Notes: generated by a model from the sequence alone, not told the origin. Positions 1-6,865 are shown, counted from the stretch's first letter. The stretch: DNA of 17,837 bases from an uncultured Methanomassiliicoccales archaeon (GCA_938004075.1 CALKWP010000188.1:1-17837); one strand, 5' to 3'. A program made the numbers and translations.

Positions 1-2
1 TA

Positions 3-98
3 TACCAGGTACAGTGGTTCAGCCAGGGCAAGCGATCCGGGCTCGTTGAATTATCCCTCGAGATACCGGAGAATATGCCACACTTCAAGAGAGACTGA
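3..98 (+). CDS. 3' end of an unidentified protein (partial)
   Basis: One frame is open from the window edge to a TGA at 96-98 and encodes about 31 residues ending in IPENMPHFKRD. The composition (mixed hydrophobic and charged, WFSQGKRSGLVELSLEIPE) looks like the C-terminal tail of a real protein. Another frame is also open to about position 142, so the choice rests on composition only. No family can be assigned from so short a piece. Confidence 0.35.
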   Translation, partial: YQVQWFSQGKRSGLVELSLEIPENMPHFKRD

Positions 99-286
99 GG
101 CGCAAGGGCATCCAGTCAACCAATTATTTTTTCGAGCAGGCTGACCAGAGCTCTTTCATTTTCCAAATTTTTCTTTTGGCGATGGTCAGCCAGCGCAGAA
201 AAAATCTCAAAAAGAAAAACTTCCGCATTTCAAGCGCGATTGAATTTGGCGCATATTATTTATGCTCATGGCCGATTCCCTCATTC
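99..286. other. intergenic region with AT-rich promoter for the dioxygenase gene
   Basis: This stretch of about 190 bases carries T-rich segments (125-135 and 160-178), which could act as an archaeal oligo-T terminator for the upstream gene, followed by the TATA-like element of the next gene. A TTG-initiated extension of the next reading frame runs through it from 176, but the encoded segment is Lys/Arg-rich and has no recognisable domain. I read it as non-coding. Confidence 0.4.
253..263 (+). promoter_or_regulatory. TATA-like box, VOC dioxygenase gene
   Basis: ATATTATTTAT is centred about 29 bp upstream of the ATG at 287, the spacing expected if transcription begins at or next to the start codon. 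No Shine-Dalgarno sequence precedes that ATG, which fits a leaderless transcript. Confidence 0.45.
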
Positions 287-1447
287 ATGACGACAGTCTG
301 CCCGAGTTGCATGGGCGTTTTCGAGAGCGAGCCTGAGGATTTGCTCTGTCCGAAATGCGGGTACAGGCACATCTTCAATGTGGAAGCCCAGGACGACCTT
401 CTGAAAACGGAAGCGCTGGCCGTGAAGGCCGCCAGGAAGAAAGCCGGCATTGACAGGGCCATGAAAGGTCTCGTGGGCATCATTCTGAGGGTGGAGCAGG
501 GCATGCTAACCGATGCCGTCAGGGAACTATCTTCCACAACGGCGCTGGAGCATACCGGCAGCTTCGCCCACGGCGGCTATTCCACGGCCATCATGGAAGC
601 GGATAACACGCCAACTTTCATAGTCAGGGAGAGCGCGGTCCCGAGCCCGTTCCAGAGCCTCAACATCGGCCCCAGGACAAAGGAAAAGCCCAACACCCGC
701 CTGGAGACATTCATATTCGAGACTTCCGACATTGACCATGTTGTGCGGGAGCAGCGGAACAGGGGCGTCGCCTTCATGACCGGCATCATTCCGATGGGCA
801 GTCATAAATTCGCCCAGACCAGACCGTCCCCGAACACCAATAACACGGTTGCGTACATCCAGTTTGATGGCGAGCCATCCTTCATGCAAAAAAAGCCCGG
901 GAAAGGCATCCCGCTGGTACCAAAGCCCGATGCGGGCCACGTTCGCGGCATCGGCTTCCTGGATCACGCTGCCACGCGCATCACTCACATGGACCGCGCC
1001 CCCGCGATTCTGGAATGGATGGGCCTGACCGGGTACGATTTCTCGGAAGCCATTTATGCCAGGTTGTTCAATTCCATCACTAATGTCACAAGGCTCAAAG
1101 GCAAGGACTTCGCCATGGTGCTTACTTCCGGCATCAAGCCATACACCGGCGACCCGAAACTCTCCGAGCCGACAGAGAAATTCGTCAGGAACTACGGCAG
1201 GCGCGTTCATCATCTGGCTTGGCAGGCAGACCCCATAGAGGGCGTCTTCGAAGGCCTGAAAGATGACGGCATGAAATTCCTGCTGGACCTTGTCGGTGAC
1301 CGAAGCGAGGGCCTCAAGCAGACCTTCTCCACCCCGTCGAAGAACACATTCCTGGTGCAGGAGTACATCCACAGGTACGATGATTTCGACGGCTTCTTCA
1401 CAAAGAGCAATGTGACAAAGCTGACTGAGGCGACGGACTGGCAGTAA
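287..1447 (+). CDS. zinc-ribbon VOC-family dioxygenase, 4-hydroxyphenylpyruvate dioxygenase-like
   Basis: This 386-residue protein has an N-terminal zinc ribbon (Cys5-x2-Cys8 and Cys21-x2-Cys24) and a two-module vicinal-oxygen-chelate body. The C-terminal half follows the HPPD pattern. The probable iron ligands are His227 in FLDHAA, His308 or His309 in VHHLAW, and Glu359 in LVQEYIHRYD, the 2-His-1-carboxylate set used by HPPD to turn 4-hydroxyphenylpyruvate into homogentisate. The length is close to that of HPPDs. The N-terminal module is more diverged, so the substrate could be another 2-oxo acid. I chose ATG 287 over an in-frame TTG at 176 because the zinc ribbon begins just after it and a TATA box lies 29 bp upstream. 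The gene ends one base before the convergent gene at 1448. The fused zinc ribbon is unusual for this family. The family call is solid; the exact reaction is inferred. Confidence 0.75.
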   Translation: MTTVCPSCMGVFESEPEDLLCPKCGYRHIFNVEAQDDLLKTEALAVKAARKKAGIDRAMKGLVGIILRVEQGMLTDAVRELSSTTALEHTGSFAHGGYSTAIMEADNTPTFIVRESAVPSPFQSLNIGPRTKEKPNTRLETFIFETSDIDHVVREQRNRGVAFMTGIIPMGSHKFAQTRPSPNTNNTVAYIQFDGEPSFMQKKPGKGIPLVPKPDAGHVRGIGFLDHAATRITHMDRAPAILEWMGLTGYDFSEAIYARLFNSITNVTRLKGKDFAMVLTSGIKPYTGDPKLSEPTEKFVRNYGRRVHHLAWQADPIEGVFEGLKDDGMKFLLDLVGDRSEGLKQTFSTPSKNTFLVQEYIHRYDDFDGFFTKSNVTKLTEATDWQ

Positions 1448-1927
1448 TCATAGCAACCAAGGTACCAGCATCTTCGTCCTCTTGATATAATCGGAATATT
1501 CCTGCCCGAATTTCTCACTCAGCATCCTCTCCTCCACGGATATGCGGTACAGAACCGCCACCAACGCCAGCGATATCGGAAGAAGCCCGATCGGGCTGGA
1601 GAAGAGGAACGGAATGCCCGCAACCGCCACCAGCGTTCCGGTATACGCCGGATGCCTCACCCTGGCGTAGAGCCCGGTGCAGGTGAGCGTCTGCCCTTCT
1701 TTTATGCAGAGGACATTGGAGAAAGCCCTTCCCAGGACCCAGATGGCATACCTCCGGAGCGAGTAGCCGGTCGTTATAAGCAAAATGCCGAGGTAAAACC
1801 GCCAATCATCGAAATGAATTAATGGCCAGATGTAGCCCCTGTCCAGAATTATGACGGTTGTTGTGAGCACGACAATAAAGCCCACGAAAGCCCAGAATAT
1901 CTTCTCGGCGCGGCGCACGAATTCCAT
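1448..1927 (-). CDS. isoprenylcysteine carboxyl methyltransferase (ICMT)-family integral membrane protein
   Basis: The 159-residue protein has several hydrophobic helices (for example FWAFVGFIVVLTTTVIIL near the N-terminus and a long pair around residues 95-125). It carries the ICMT/PEMT signature: GLYARVRHPAYTG, followed by the EERML-x-FGQEYSDY segment that binds S-adenosylmethionine at the membrane face. Family members methylate prenyl-cysteine carboxylates, phospholipids or other membrane substrates; the archaeal substrate is unknown. An upstream in-frame ATG at 2008 would add 27 residues with no family similarity and would overlap the next promoter. I prefer ATG 1927 because a TATA box lies 27 bp upstream. 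Its stop directly abuts the stop of the convergent dioxygenase gene. Confidence 0.8.
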   Translation of the reverse strand: MEFVRRAEKIFWAFVGFIVVLTTTVIILDRGYIWPLIHFDDWRFYLGILLITTGYSLRRYAIWVLGRAFSNVLCIKEGQTLTCTGLYARVRHPAYTGTLVAVAGIPFLFSSPIGLLPISLALVAVLYRISVEERMLSEKFGQEYSDYIKRTKMLVPWLL

Positions 1928-1949
1928 GCTCCAGGCGATTCGCTGGATG

Positions 1950-1959
1950 TTATTAATAG
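1950..1959 (-). promoter_or_regulatory. TATA-like box, ICMT-family gene
   Basis: Read on the minus strand this is CTATTAATAA, centred about 27 bp before the ATG at 1927 with no Shine-Dalgarno between, so the transcript is probably leaderless. It lies back to back with the promoter of the divergent GPN GTPase gene. Confidence 0.45.
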
Positions 1960-1977
1960 GTTCGCAGCACCGAACCG

Positions 1978-1984
1978 TTAATAT
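1978..1984 (+). promoter_or_regulatory. TATA-like element, GPN GTPase gene
   Basis: TTAATAT lies about 40 bp before ATG 2021, leaving a short leader that contains an AAGGAG ribosome binding site at 2007-2012, 8 bases from the start. The element is weak; the ribosome site is clear. Confidence 0.35.
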
Positions 1985-2020
1985 GCCCCTCATGCTATCA
2001 TGCCACAAGGAGAATGAATC

Positions 2021-2791
2021 ATGGACCCGATCAGAATATTCTTCGTGGGAACGGCCGGCTCCGGCAAGAGCACCCTGACGCGCGCCTTCAAGCTATGGAT
2101 GGACAGCCAGGGCTTCAACGCCATAACAGTGAACATGGACCCGGGCGTGGACGAGCTCGGGTACGCGCCGGACGTGGATGTGCGGGACTGGGTCTCGGTC
2201 CCCGAGGTCATGGCAGAAAGAGGTCTGGGCCCGAATGGCGCCCAGATCGCCTGCGCGGACATAGCCGCGCTCCAGTTCCCGAAAATTTCATCTGTAATCG
2301 ATGAGTTCAAAGCCGATTATGTCCTGATAGACACTCCCGGCCAGATTGAGCTGTTCGCATTCAGGGAGGCGAGCGGCATATTCCTGAGCCCATTCACCAG
2401 CCCCAACAACATCATCATTTTCGTCCTGGACCCGGCAGTGGCAAAGAACCCCGCTGGACTGGTGTCCCTTCTAATGCTGTCGTCATCAATTCAATTCAGA
2501 TTCAGCACGCCCATGGACCTGGTCCTGGGCAAGGCCGACCTTCTGGAGGACGAGGAAGTTGAGACGATTCTAGAGCATTGCAGCAACCCTGAAAACCTGC
2601 TCTTTGCCCTGGGCCAGAATGACATGGACATGCGCTCCGTGGCGGCAATAGAATTCCTGAAGGCCATGGAGTCGCTGGGCGCCCAGAAGATTCCGAAGCC
2701 GGTCTCCAGCATGGAAATGTCAGGCATAGAGGATATATACAATTCGATACAGCAGGTTTTCTTCGGCGGCGAGGACCTGGCTCCGGATTGA
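2021..2791 (+). CDS. GPN-loop GTPase (archaeal Npa3/XAB1 family)
   Basis: This is a cytosolic homodimeric GTPase of 256 residues, the usual archaeal length. Visible motifs are the P-loop GTAGSGKST (10-18), the VNMDPG segment (37-42), the DVDVRD segment (51-56), the family-defining Gly-Pro-Asn loop in GLGPNGA (GPN 70-72), Walker B/G3 DTPGQIE (104-110), and a G4 motif reading GKAD (170-173) in place of the usual NKxD. Eukaryotic relatives assist assembly and nuclear import of RNA polymerase II; the archaeal role is not settled but probably also concerns chaperoning of a complex. An AAGGAG site precedes the start. The gene is divergent from the ICMT-family gene and is followed 80 bp later by hutU with its own promoter. 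Confidence 0.93.
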   Translation: MDPIRIFFVGTAGSGKSTLTRAFKLWMDSQGFNAITVNMDPGVDELGYAPDVDVRDWVSVPEVMAERGLGPNGAQIACADIAALQFPKISSVIDEFKADYVLIDTPGQIELFAFREASGIFLSPFTSPNNIIIFVLDPAVAKNPAGLVSLLMLSSSIQFRFSTPMDLVLGKADLLEDEEVETILEHCSNPENLLFALGQNDMDMRSVAAIEFLKAMESLGAQKIPKPVSSMEMSGIEDIYNSIQQVFFGGEDLAPD

Positions 2792-2828
2792 ACAGAGCCA
2801 TCAGCTCAGAATGCTCCGGAACAAGGGT

Positions 2829-2837
2829 AAATTTTAA
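2829..2837 (+). promoter_or_regulatory. TATA-like box, hutU
   Basis: AAATTTTAA lies about 39 bp before ATG 2872. A GGTGA ribosome site at 2858-2862 sits 9 bases before the start, so this gene probably has a short leader. Confidence 0.4.
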
Positions 2838-2871
2838 TTCCGGTCTCCTTATCCCCCGGTGAGTTGATTCA

Positions 2872-4521
2872 ATGCCCAGGAACATAAAAGCCCCCCGCGG
2901 AAGCAAGCTCTCCTGCAAGAACTGGAGGATAGAGGCCATCTACCGGATGCTGCACAACAATCTGGAGAATGCCGAGCGCCCGGAAGACCTCATTGTTTAC
3001 GGCGGAACCGGGAAGGCCGCGCGGAACTGGGACTGCTTCGATGCCATCACCAGGAGCTTGAGGGAGCTGGAGCCGGATGAAACGCTGCTCATCCAGTCCG
3101 GGAAGCCGGTCGGAATCTTCAAGACCTTCGAGAATTCTCCGCGCGTGCTCATTTGCAATTCAAACCTAGTCGGCAACTGGTCCAACTGGGAGCATTTCAA
3201 TTCGCTGGAAGCGAAAGGGCTTATGATGTACGGCCAGATGACGGCCGGCTCATGGTGCTACATCGGCACACAGGGCATCATCCAGGGCACGTACGAAACT
3301 TTTGCCTCTCTGGCCACAATGCATTTCAAGGGCGACCTGAAAGGAAAATTCTGCCTCACCGGTGGAATGGGAGGCATGAGCGGTGCTCAGCCCCTGTCAA
3401 TTAAAATGGCAGGCGGAGTCGCGCTTGTCGTGGAAGTGGACCCCAGGAGAATCCAGCGCCGCCTGGATGCCGGATTCTGCGATTACATGACCCATGACTT
3501 TGATGAAGCCATGGAGATGGTGGACAATTCAGTCAAGGAAAAGAAAGCGCTCTCCATCGGGCTGGTGGGTAATTGCGCTGATATAATCCCAGACATGCTG
3601 AGGAAAGGCATCATTCCTGACGTTGTTACGGACCAGACTTCCGCGCATGACGAGCTGAACGGCTATGTGCCAGCCGGTTATTTCGGCGGCAACCTGAAGG
3701 AATGCGATGATTTCAGAAAATCCGACCCGAAAGGTTACATTTCCGAGTCAATGAAATCCATGAAAGCGCATTGCAAAGCCATGGTGGATATGCAGAAGAA
3801 AGGCGCGATAGCATTCGATTACGGCAACAACCTGAGAGGCCAGGCCCAGAAGGCCGGGCTCAAGGACGCGTTCGCCTACCCGGGATTCGTGCTTGCTTAC
3901 GTGCGGCCACTGTTCTGCGAGGGCCGCGGGCCGTTCCGCTGGATAGCGCAATCCGGCGAGCCGGACGACATACTGGCCACCGACAAGGCGATAATCGATA
4001 TGTTCCCCAAGAACAAGCTGCTCATGAACTGGATCGAGCTTGCAGAGGAATATCTTCCATGGGAAGGATTGCCGGCGCGGGTCTGCTGGCTGGGCTATGG
4101 CGAGCGCCATAAGTTCGCGAAGCACATGAACGGCATGGTGCGTGCCGGAAAGATCGGCCCGATTTCCATCACAAGGGACCATCTGGATTCAGGCTCGGTC
4201 GCAAGCCCGTACAGGGAAACCGAGGGCATGATGGACGGAACTGACGCAGTCGCGGACTGGCCGCTTCTCAACGCCCTTCTGAACTGCGCCTCCGGGGCCG
4301 ACATGGTCGCCCTTCACAACGGCGGCGGCGTGGGAATCGGCCTGAGCCAGCATTCCGGCATGATAGTTGTTTGCGATGGGAGTGAAGAAACAGATGAGCG
4401 CATCGAGCGCGTGTTCAAGAGCGACCCCGGGACCGGCGTGATGCGGCATGCGGATGCGGGCTATGACATCGCAAAGAAGACCGCCAAAGACAAGGGTGTC
4501 AAGATTCCCATGTTAAAGTAA
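2872..4521 (+). CDS. hutU: urocanate hydratase (urocanase)
   Basis: The enzyme converts urocanate to 4-imidazolone-5-propionate, the second step of histidine degradation, using tightly bound NAD+ as an electrophile. At 549 residues it is full length. Recognisable blocks are KAARNWDCFDAI near the N-terminus, YGQMTAGSW (120-128) followed by YIGTQGIIQGTYETF, the dinucleotide segment GGMGGMSGAQ (164-173, Ser where bacterial enzymes usually have Gly), TDQTSAHD (253-260), LPARVCWLGYG with the catalytic-region Cys405 (equivalent to Cys410 of the Pseudomonas enzyme), RDHLDSGSVASPYRETE and the C-terminal PGTGVMRHADAGYDIA. No hutH, hutI or hutG lies in the window, so the other histidine-degradation genes must be elsewhere if the pathway is complete. 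Confidence 0.97.
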   Translation: MPRNIKAPRGSKLSCKNWRIEAIYRMLHNNLENAERPEDLIVYGGTGKAARNWDCFDAITRSLRELEPDETLLIQSGKPVGIFKTFENSPRVLICNSNLVGNWSNWEHFNSLEAKGLMMYGQMTAGSWCYIGTQGIIQGTYETFASLATMHFKGDLKGKFCLTGGMGGMSGAQPLSIKMAGGVALVVEVDPRRIQRRLDAGFCDYMTHDFDEAMEMVDNSVKEKKALSIGLVGNCADIIPDMLRKGIIPDVVTDQTSAHDELNGYVPAGYFGGNLKECDDFRKSDPKGYISESMKSMKAHCKAMVDMQKKGAIAFDYGNNLRGQAQKAGLKDAFAYPGFVLAYVRPLFCEGRGPFRWIAQSGEPDDILATDKAIIDMFPKNKLLMNWIELAEEYLPWEGLPARVCWLGYGERHKFAKHMNGMVRAGKIGPISITRDHLDSGSVASPYRETEGMMDGTDAVADWPLLNALLNCASGADMVALHNGGGVGIGLSQHSGMIVVCDGSEETDERIERVFKSDPGTGVMRHADAGYDIAKKTAKDKGVKIPMLK

Positions 4522-4524
4522 TCA

Positions 4525-4544
4525 ATAATAGTAATATATAATAG
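4525..4544 (+). promoter_or_regulatory. TATA box and possible operator of the toxin-antitoxin-like pair
   Basis: The TATATA core at 4535-4540 is about 29 bp before ATG 4567, and no ribosome site lies between, so the first gene is probably leaderless. The heptamer ATAATAG occurs twice (4525-4531 and 4538-4544, period 13) flanking the core. This could be an autoregulatory site for the HTH protein of the pair, but it may simply be AT-rich coincidence. Confidence 0.45.
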
Positions 4545-4566
4545 ACACAACGCCGTTCAACCCTTG

Positions 4567-4869
4567 ATGAAGCTTACCCGTCAGAGAACCTGGGTGCATC
4601 GCAACGAGATGGTGGAGAGCCTGATACTAGAGGATGGAGGCAAGATACGGTTCTACAGCCACACATACATGGTCAGCACAAAAGGGCGGGCCTGGACCCC
4701 TTATGTAAAATGGGACAACTGGGAGCGCCAGCCGCATGTTGACAGGTTCGATGGCAGCGGGGTCATGGTGGAGCAGAAGCCGTGCAACGAGAAAACCCTG
4801 GAGGAAGTGCTGAAACTCGTGAAGATATTCAGGAAGAACCTTCTTTCCATGGACATCTCGCAACTATAG
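4567..4869 (+). CDS. small TumE/DUF6516-like protein, putative toxin of a TA pair
   Basis: The 100-residue soluble protein begins with a beta-rich region (VESLILEDGGKIRFYSHTYMVST) and continues through VKWDNWERQPHVDRFD to a C-terminal helix (EEVLKLVKIFRKNL). The order of short strands, the x-WDN-x-x-x-x-PHVD segment and the final helix resemble the TumE (DUF6516/DUF7718-like) family, whose genes sit next to HVO_A0114-type HTH genes in many archaea and bacteria. Exactly that kind of gene follows after 9 bases. ATG 4567 is used; a TTG immediately before it gives one extra residue. The family match is by pattern only, and the biochemical activity of these toxins is not established here. Confidence 0.55.
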   Translation: MKLTRQRTWVHRNEMVESLILEDGGKIRFYSHTYMVSTKGRAWTPYVKWDNWERQPHVDRFDGSGVMVEQKPCNEKTLEEVLKLVKIFRKNLLSMDISQL

Positions 4870-4878
4870 GTGTGACTC

Positions 4879-5319
4879 ATGAAAATTCGTATCTCCAAGA
4901 GATGGAAGCCCGGTGATATCAGTGACCTGGTAACCTCATTCGGCAGGAAGTACGGCACGCTCCAGTCCCTGCAGCAGAAAGTTTCCATCTCCAAATGCGA
5001 CAGCCCCGAGCAGATGAGCGACTTCATAGTTTGGAAGCATCTTTCACAGGGCGCAGAGTTTCAAGACATCATCATAATTAGCGATACGGAAATATTCGAA
5101 ACGCTCTCTCCGAAGCGCGTCGAGATGCTCGAATATCTGATGAGCAACGACGTAACTTCCATCAGGCATCTATCCACCTCCCTCAAGCGGAATTACAAGA
5201 ATGTTTATGATGACCTCGTAGCGCTCTCGAAATACGGTTTGGTTGACCTGACCCCGTCGGGCCGTTCCCTCAAGCCCGCGGCAGCCGCATCCCGCATCGA
5301 GATCTCTTTCGATGTATAA
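4879..5319 (+). CDS. HVO_A0114-family winged-helix DNA-binding protein, putative antitoxin
   Basis: Of the 146 residues, about 77-146 form the HVO_A0114 pattern: LSPKRVEMLEYLMSND, then SIRHLSTSLKRNYKNVYDDL as the helix-turn-helix, then LSKYGLVDLTPSGRSLKPAA and a terminal beta strand IEISFDV. The N-terminal part has an IIIISDTE strand and is likely the partner-binding segment. Such proteins usually repress their own two-gene operon and neutralise the partner. A GGTG ribosome site overlapping the previous stop precedes ATG 4879, so the two genes are translated from one message. It could instead be a stand-alone regulator, but the gene pairing argues for a TA module. Confidence 0.75.
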   Translation: MKIRISKRWKPGDISDLVTSFGRKYGTLQSLQQKVSISKCDSPEQMSDFIVWKHLSQGAEFQDIIIISDTEIFETLSPKRVEMLEYLMSNDVTSIRHLSTSLKRNYKNVYDDLVALSKYGLVDLTPSGRSLKPAAAASRIEISFDV

Positions 5320-5420
5320 TTTACTTTTCAAACCATAATTGTTTAAAATTTATGCTGGCTATCTATTTTATGTATTACACCATATATCTTAATGCTCTGA
5401 TTTTTCCCCTGTTTTCTGCG

Positions 5421-5433
5421 AAATATATATAAA
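5421..5433 (+). promoter_or_regulatory. strong TATA box of the seven-gene signalling operon
   Basis: AAATATATATAAA is a near-ideal archaeal TATA box. It predicts a start near 5450-5455 and a leader of about 20 bases holding a GAGGG ribosome site (5463-5467), 6 bases from ATG 5474. No comparable element is seen between the following seven genes, so this probably drives all of them. Confidence 0.6.
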
Positions 5434-5446
5434 GATGAACGTCTTT
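5431..5446. promoter_or_regulatory. inverted repeat overlapping the operon promoter, possible operator
   Basis: AAAGATG-AA-CGTCTTT is a 7+2+7 inverted repeat with one mismatch, placed between the TATA box and the predicted transcription start. That is a typical position for an archaeal repressor site. Several products of the operon carry winged helices and could bind here, but nothing in the sequence proves it. Confidence 0.35.
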
Positions 5447-5473
5447 ACAATATTAGAGTAAAGAGGGTATCGG

Positions 5474-5977
5474 ATGAAAGCGCAGAAATACGAGAATGTC
5501 GAGTTTGTCATAAACCATGCCGGCGACGACGGCATAAAGCTGAGCTTGGTTTGGAGGAAGGGCGGCCTTTATCTCTCGCTTTCCGGTTTATTTCTAACCG
5601 ACGGCTCGACATGGTACGAGCTGCCTGTCAAGGACCTCGAGAACATCTCGGTCGTCAGCGATGAACCTCTCAAGCTTAGATTGAAGATCCCTTCATTGGA
5701 CATCATGGTTTCCGGCCAGAGGGCAGAGCGCCTTCTTGCATTGCGCCATTTTCTGCTGCCATCAATATCGGACGATAACGGCAGCGACAAGCTGAAATCT
5801 CTTCTGCGGTTCAGAGCGCTCGGAATAAAGGAATCCGAGATGCTTTCGAAATTGCTGGATGTCGAGACACAGAAGGTGGAAGATCTCACTGGAATTGCCA
5901 GGGAAAAGGGATTGCTTGATAATGACGGTCGCGTCACCGATATGGGCAGAACCTTCATAATGCCGGGGGATGAGTGA
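5474..5977 (+). CDS. CheF-like protein: PH-like domain plus winged helix
   Basis: The 167-residue cytosolic protein has a beta-rich N-terminal half, about residues 15-95. It runs IKLSLVWRKGGLYLSLSG, then TWYELPVKDLENISVV, then LKLRLKIPSLDIMVSG, then a helix ERLLALRHFLLP. The C-terminal winged helix (about 108-165) is LKSLLRFRALGIKESEMLSKLLDV, then EDLTGIAREKGLLDNDGRVTDMGRTF. This strand-helix-wHTH order matches the second half of archaeal CheF, the adaptor that connects CheY with the archaellum, including its 'level of sites / domain / GR(N)' style ending. It has about half the length of a full CheF, with one PH-like unit instead of two. It opens the operon and nearly overlaps the next gene. 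The relationship to CheF is inferred from pattern; no Che or arl genes are visible. Confidence 0.5.
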   Translation: MKAQKYENVEFVINHAGDDGIKLSLVWRKGGLYLSLSGLFLTDGSTWYELPVKDLENISVVSDEPLKLRLKIPSLDIMVSGQRAERLLALRHFLLPSISDDNGSDKLKSLLRFRALGIKESEMLSKLLDVETQKVEDLTGIAREKGLLDNDGRVTDMGRTFIMPGDE

Positions 5978-5978
5978 T

Positions 5979-6863
5979 ATGGCAGAGAACGAATTCAGCA
6001 GCTTTGCCGAGACGATCGCATCCCTTGGGACCCTGACGAAGATTGAGTCAGCGGTTTCCACGGCGATAAAGACTTCCCGCGTTCCGGCCAAGGAGACGCG
6101 CAAGCTTCTCAAATGCATGAGTTCCCAGGAGGCCGGGAATACAGCATTATTCCAGTTCATGAGAGACCTGTTCGAGAAAGTCGGTTTCGGCCAGATTGAA
6201 CTTGTCCGGAACGATATCTTCAGGTATGATTTTGCCATCTCACACTCGCCAGTCTGCAAACTCTATCCTCATGTCAAGGGCAAGAAGACATGCTACATCA
6301 CTGCCGAGTCGCTCTCGCAATTCTTCACCAAGGACCTCGGCCTGCCCGGGACTGCCGAAGAGATCGCCTGCCAGAACGCCGGCGACAAGAGATGCGAGTT
6401 CGCCATCTCATTGCAGCCGTTGGCAGTGTACCAGCTGGCCCTGGATTCCATAGATAAGTCCATAATCAGCGGGATAATGGAAGGCCAGGACACGAAGAAG
6501 ATATCCGAATCCCTGGACATGGAGGTGAATGAAATTCTCTTCCGCATGAACATCCTGAAGCGGTACAAGATACTGGATGACCGTTACGGGATGACTGAGA
6601 TAGGCGAAACCTACCACAAGTACGGGGAAGGGATGGGCGGAGAGGAAGAGGATTTCCAGCCGCCGTGGAAGGACATGGCCATCATCTCGAATGCGATATC
6701 CGCATCGACGTCATTCGCGGAGGCGTTCACCGAGACAACCAGCAGGGAACCGCTGTGGGAAGTCCAGGAGAAGGACATAGTCAATCTGGCCGACGAGGCC
6801 AAGAAGAGCAAGAGCTTCGCGGAATTACTCTCAAAGCAAGTCAAGAGCGATATGGAGGAATAG
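5979..6863 (+). CDS. V4R-domain sensor protein with winged helix
   Basis: This 294-residue protein has a V4R (4-vinyl reductase-like) small-molecule binding domain at about 45-145. The four characteristic cysteines are present: Cys93 and Cys105 in VCKLYPHVKGKKTCYIT, Cys131 and Cys139 in IACQNAGDKRCEFAI. V4R domains bind aromatic or hydrophobic ligands or metal and act as sensors. A winged helix follows (about 155-215, SIISGIMEGQDTKKISESL), then an acidic C-terminal tail. It resembles the winged helix of the preceding gene, which suggests a shared ancestry or partner. I chose ATG 5979 because the GGGGG at 5962-5967 is well spaced from it; ATG 5970 would overlap the upstream gene by 8 bases. 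It has no kinase or transmembrane segment, so signalling is presumably through protein contact. Confidence 0.75.
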   Translation: MAENEFSSFAETIASLGTLTKIESAVSTAIKTSRVPAKETRKLLKCMSSQEAGNTALFQFMRDLFEKVGFGQIELVRNDIFRYDFAISHSPVCKLYPHVKGKKTCYITAESLSQFFTKDLGLPGTAEEIACQNAGDKRCEFAISLQPLAVYQLALDSIDKSIISGIMEGQDTKKISESLDMEVNEILFRMNILKRYKILDDRYGMTEIGETYHKYGEGMGGEEEDFQPPWKDMAIISNAISASTSFAEAFTETTSREPLWEVQEKDIVNLADEAKKSKSFAELLSKQVKSDMEE

Positions 6864-6865
6864 AA

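Larger units (their letters stand above)
5320..5473. other. AT-rich intergenic region
   Basis: This 154-bp region separates the TA-like pair from the signalling operon. T-runs around 5326-5345 and 5400-5416 (TTTTTCCCC and GTTTTC) could serve as archaeal oligo-T termination signals. The operon promoter occupies the right-hand part. No gene is seen on either strand. Confidence 0.5.

Noticed and set aside
527..1372. 281-codon minus-strand reading frame
   Set aside because: It lies wholly within the dioxygenase gene, whose motifs are clear, and has no motif of its own.
1928..2008. 27-residue N-terminal extension of the ICMT-family protein
   Set aside because: The segment covers the TATA box of the gene and shows no family similarity.
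5320..5473. Small RNA or tRNA gene in the AT-rich gap
   Set aside because: No cloverleaf, conserved T-loop or stable long stem was seen. The region is accounted for by a terminator-like T-run and the operon promoter.
6665..6865. N-terminal extension of the KaiC-like protein
   Set aside because: The extension overlaps the V4R gene in another frame and encodes no family-like sequence. GGAGG before ATG 6866 and the KaiC N-terminal motif set the start there.
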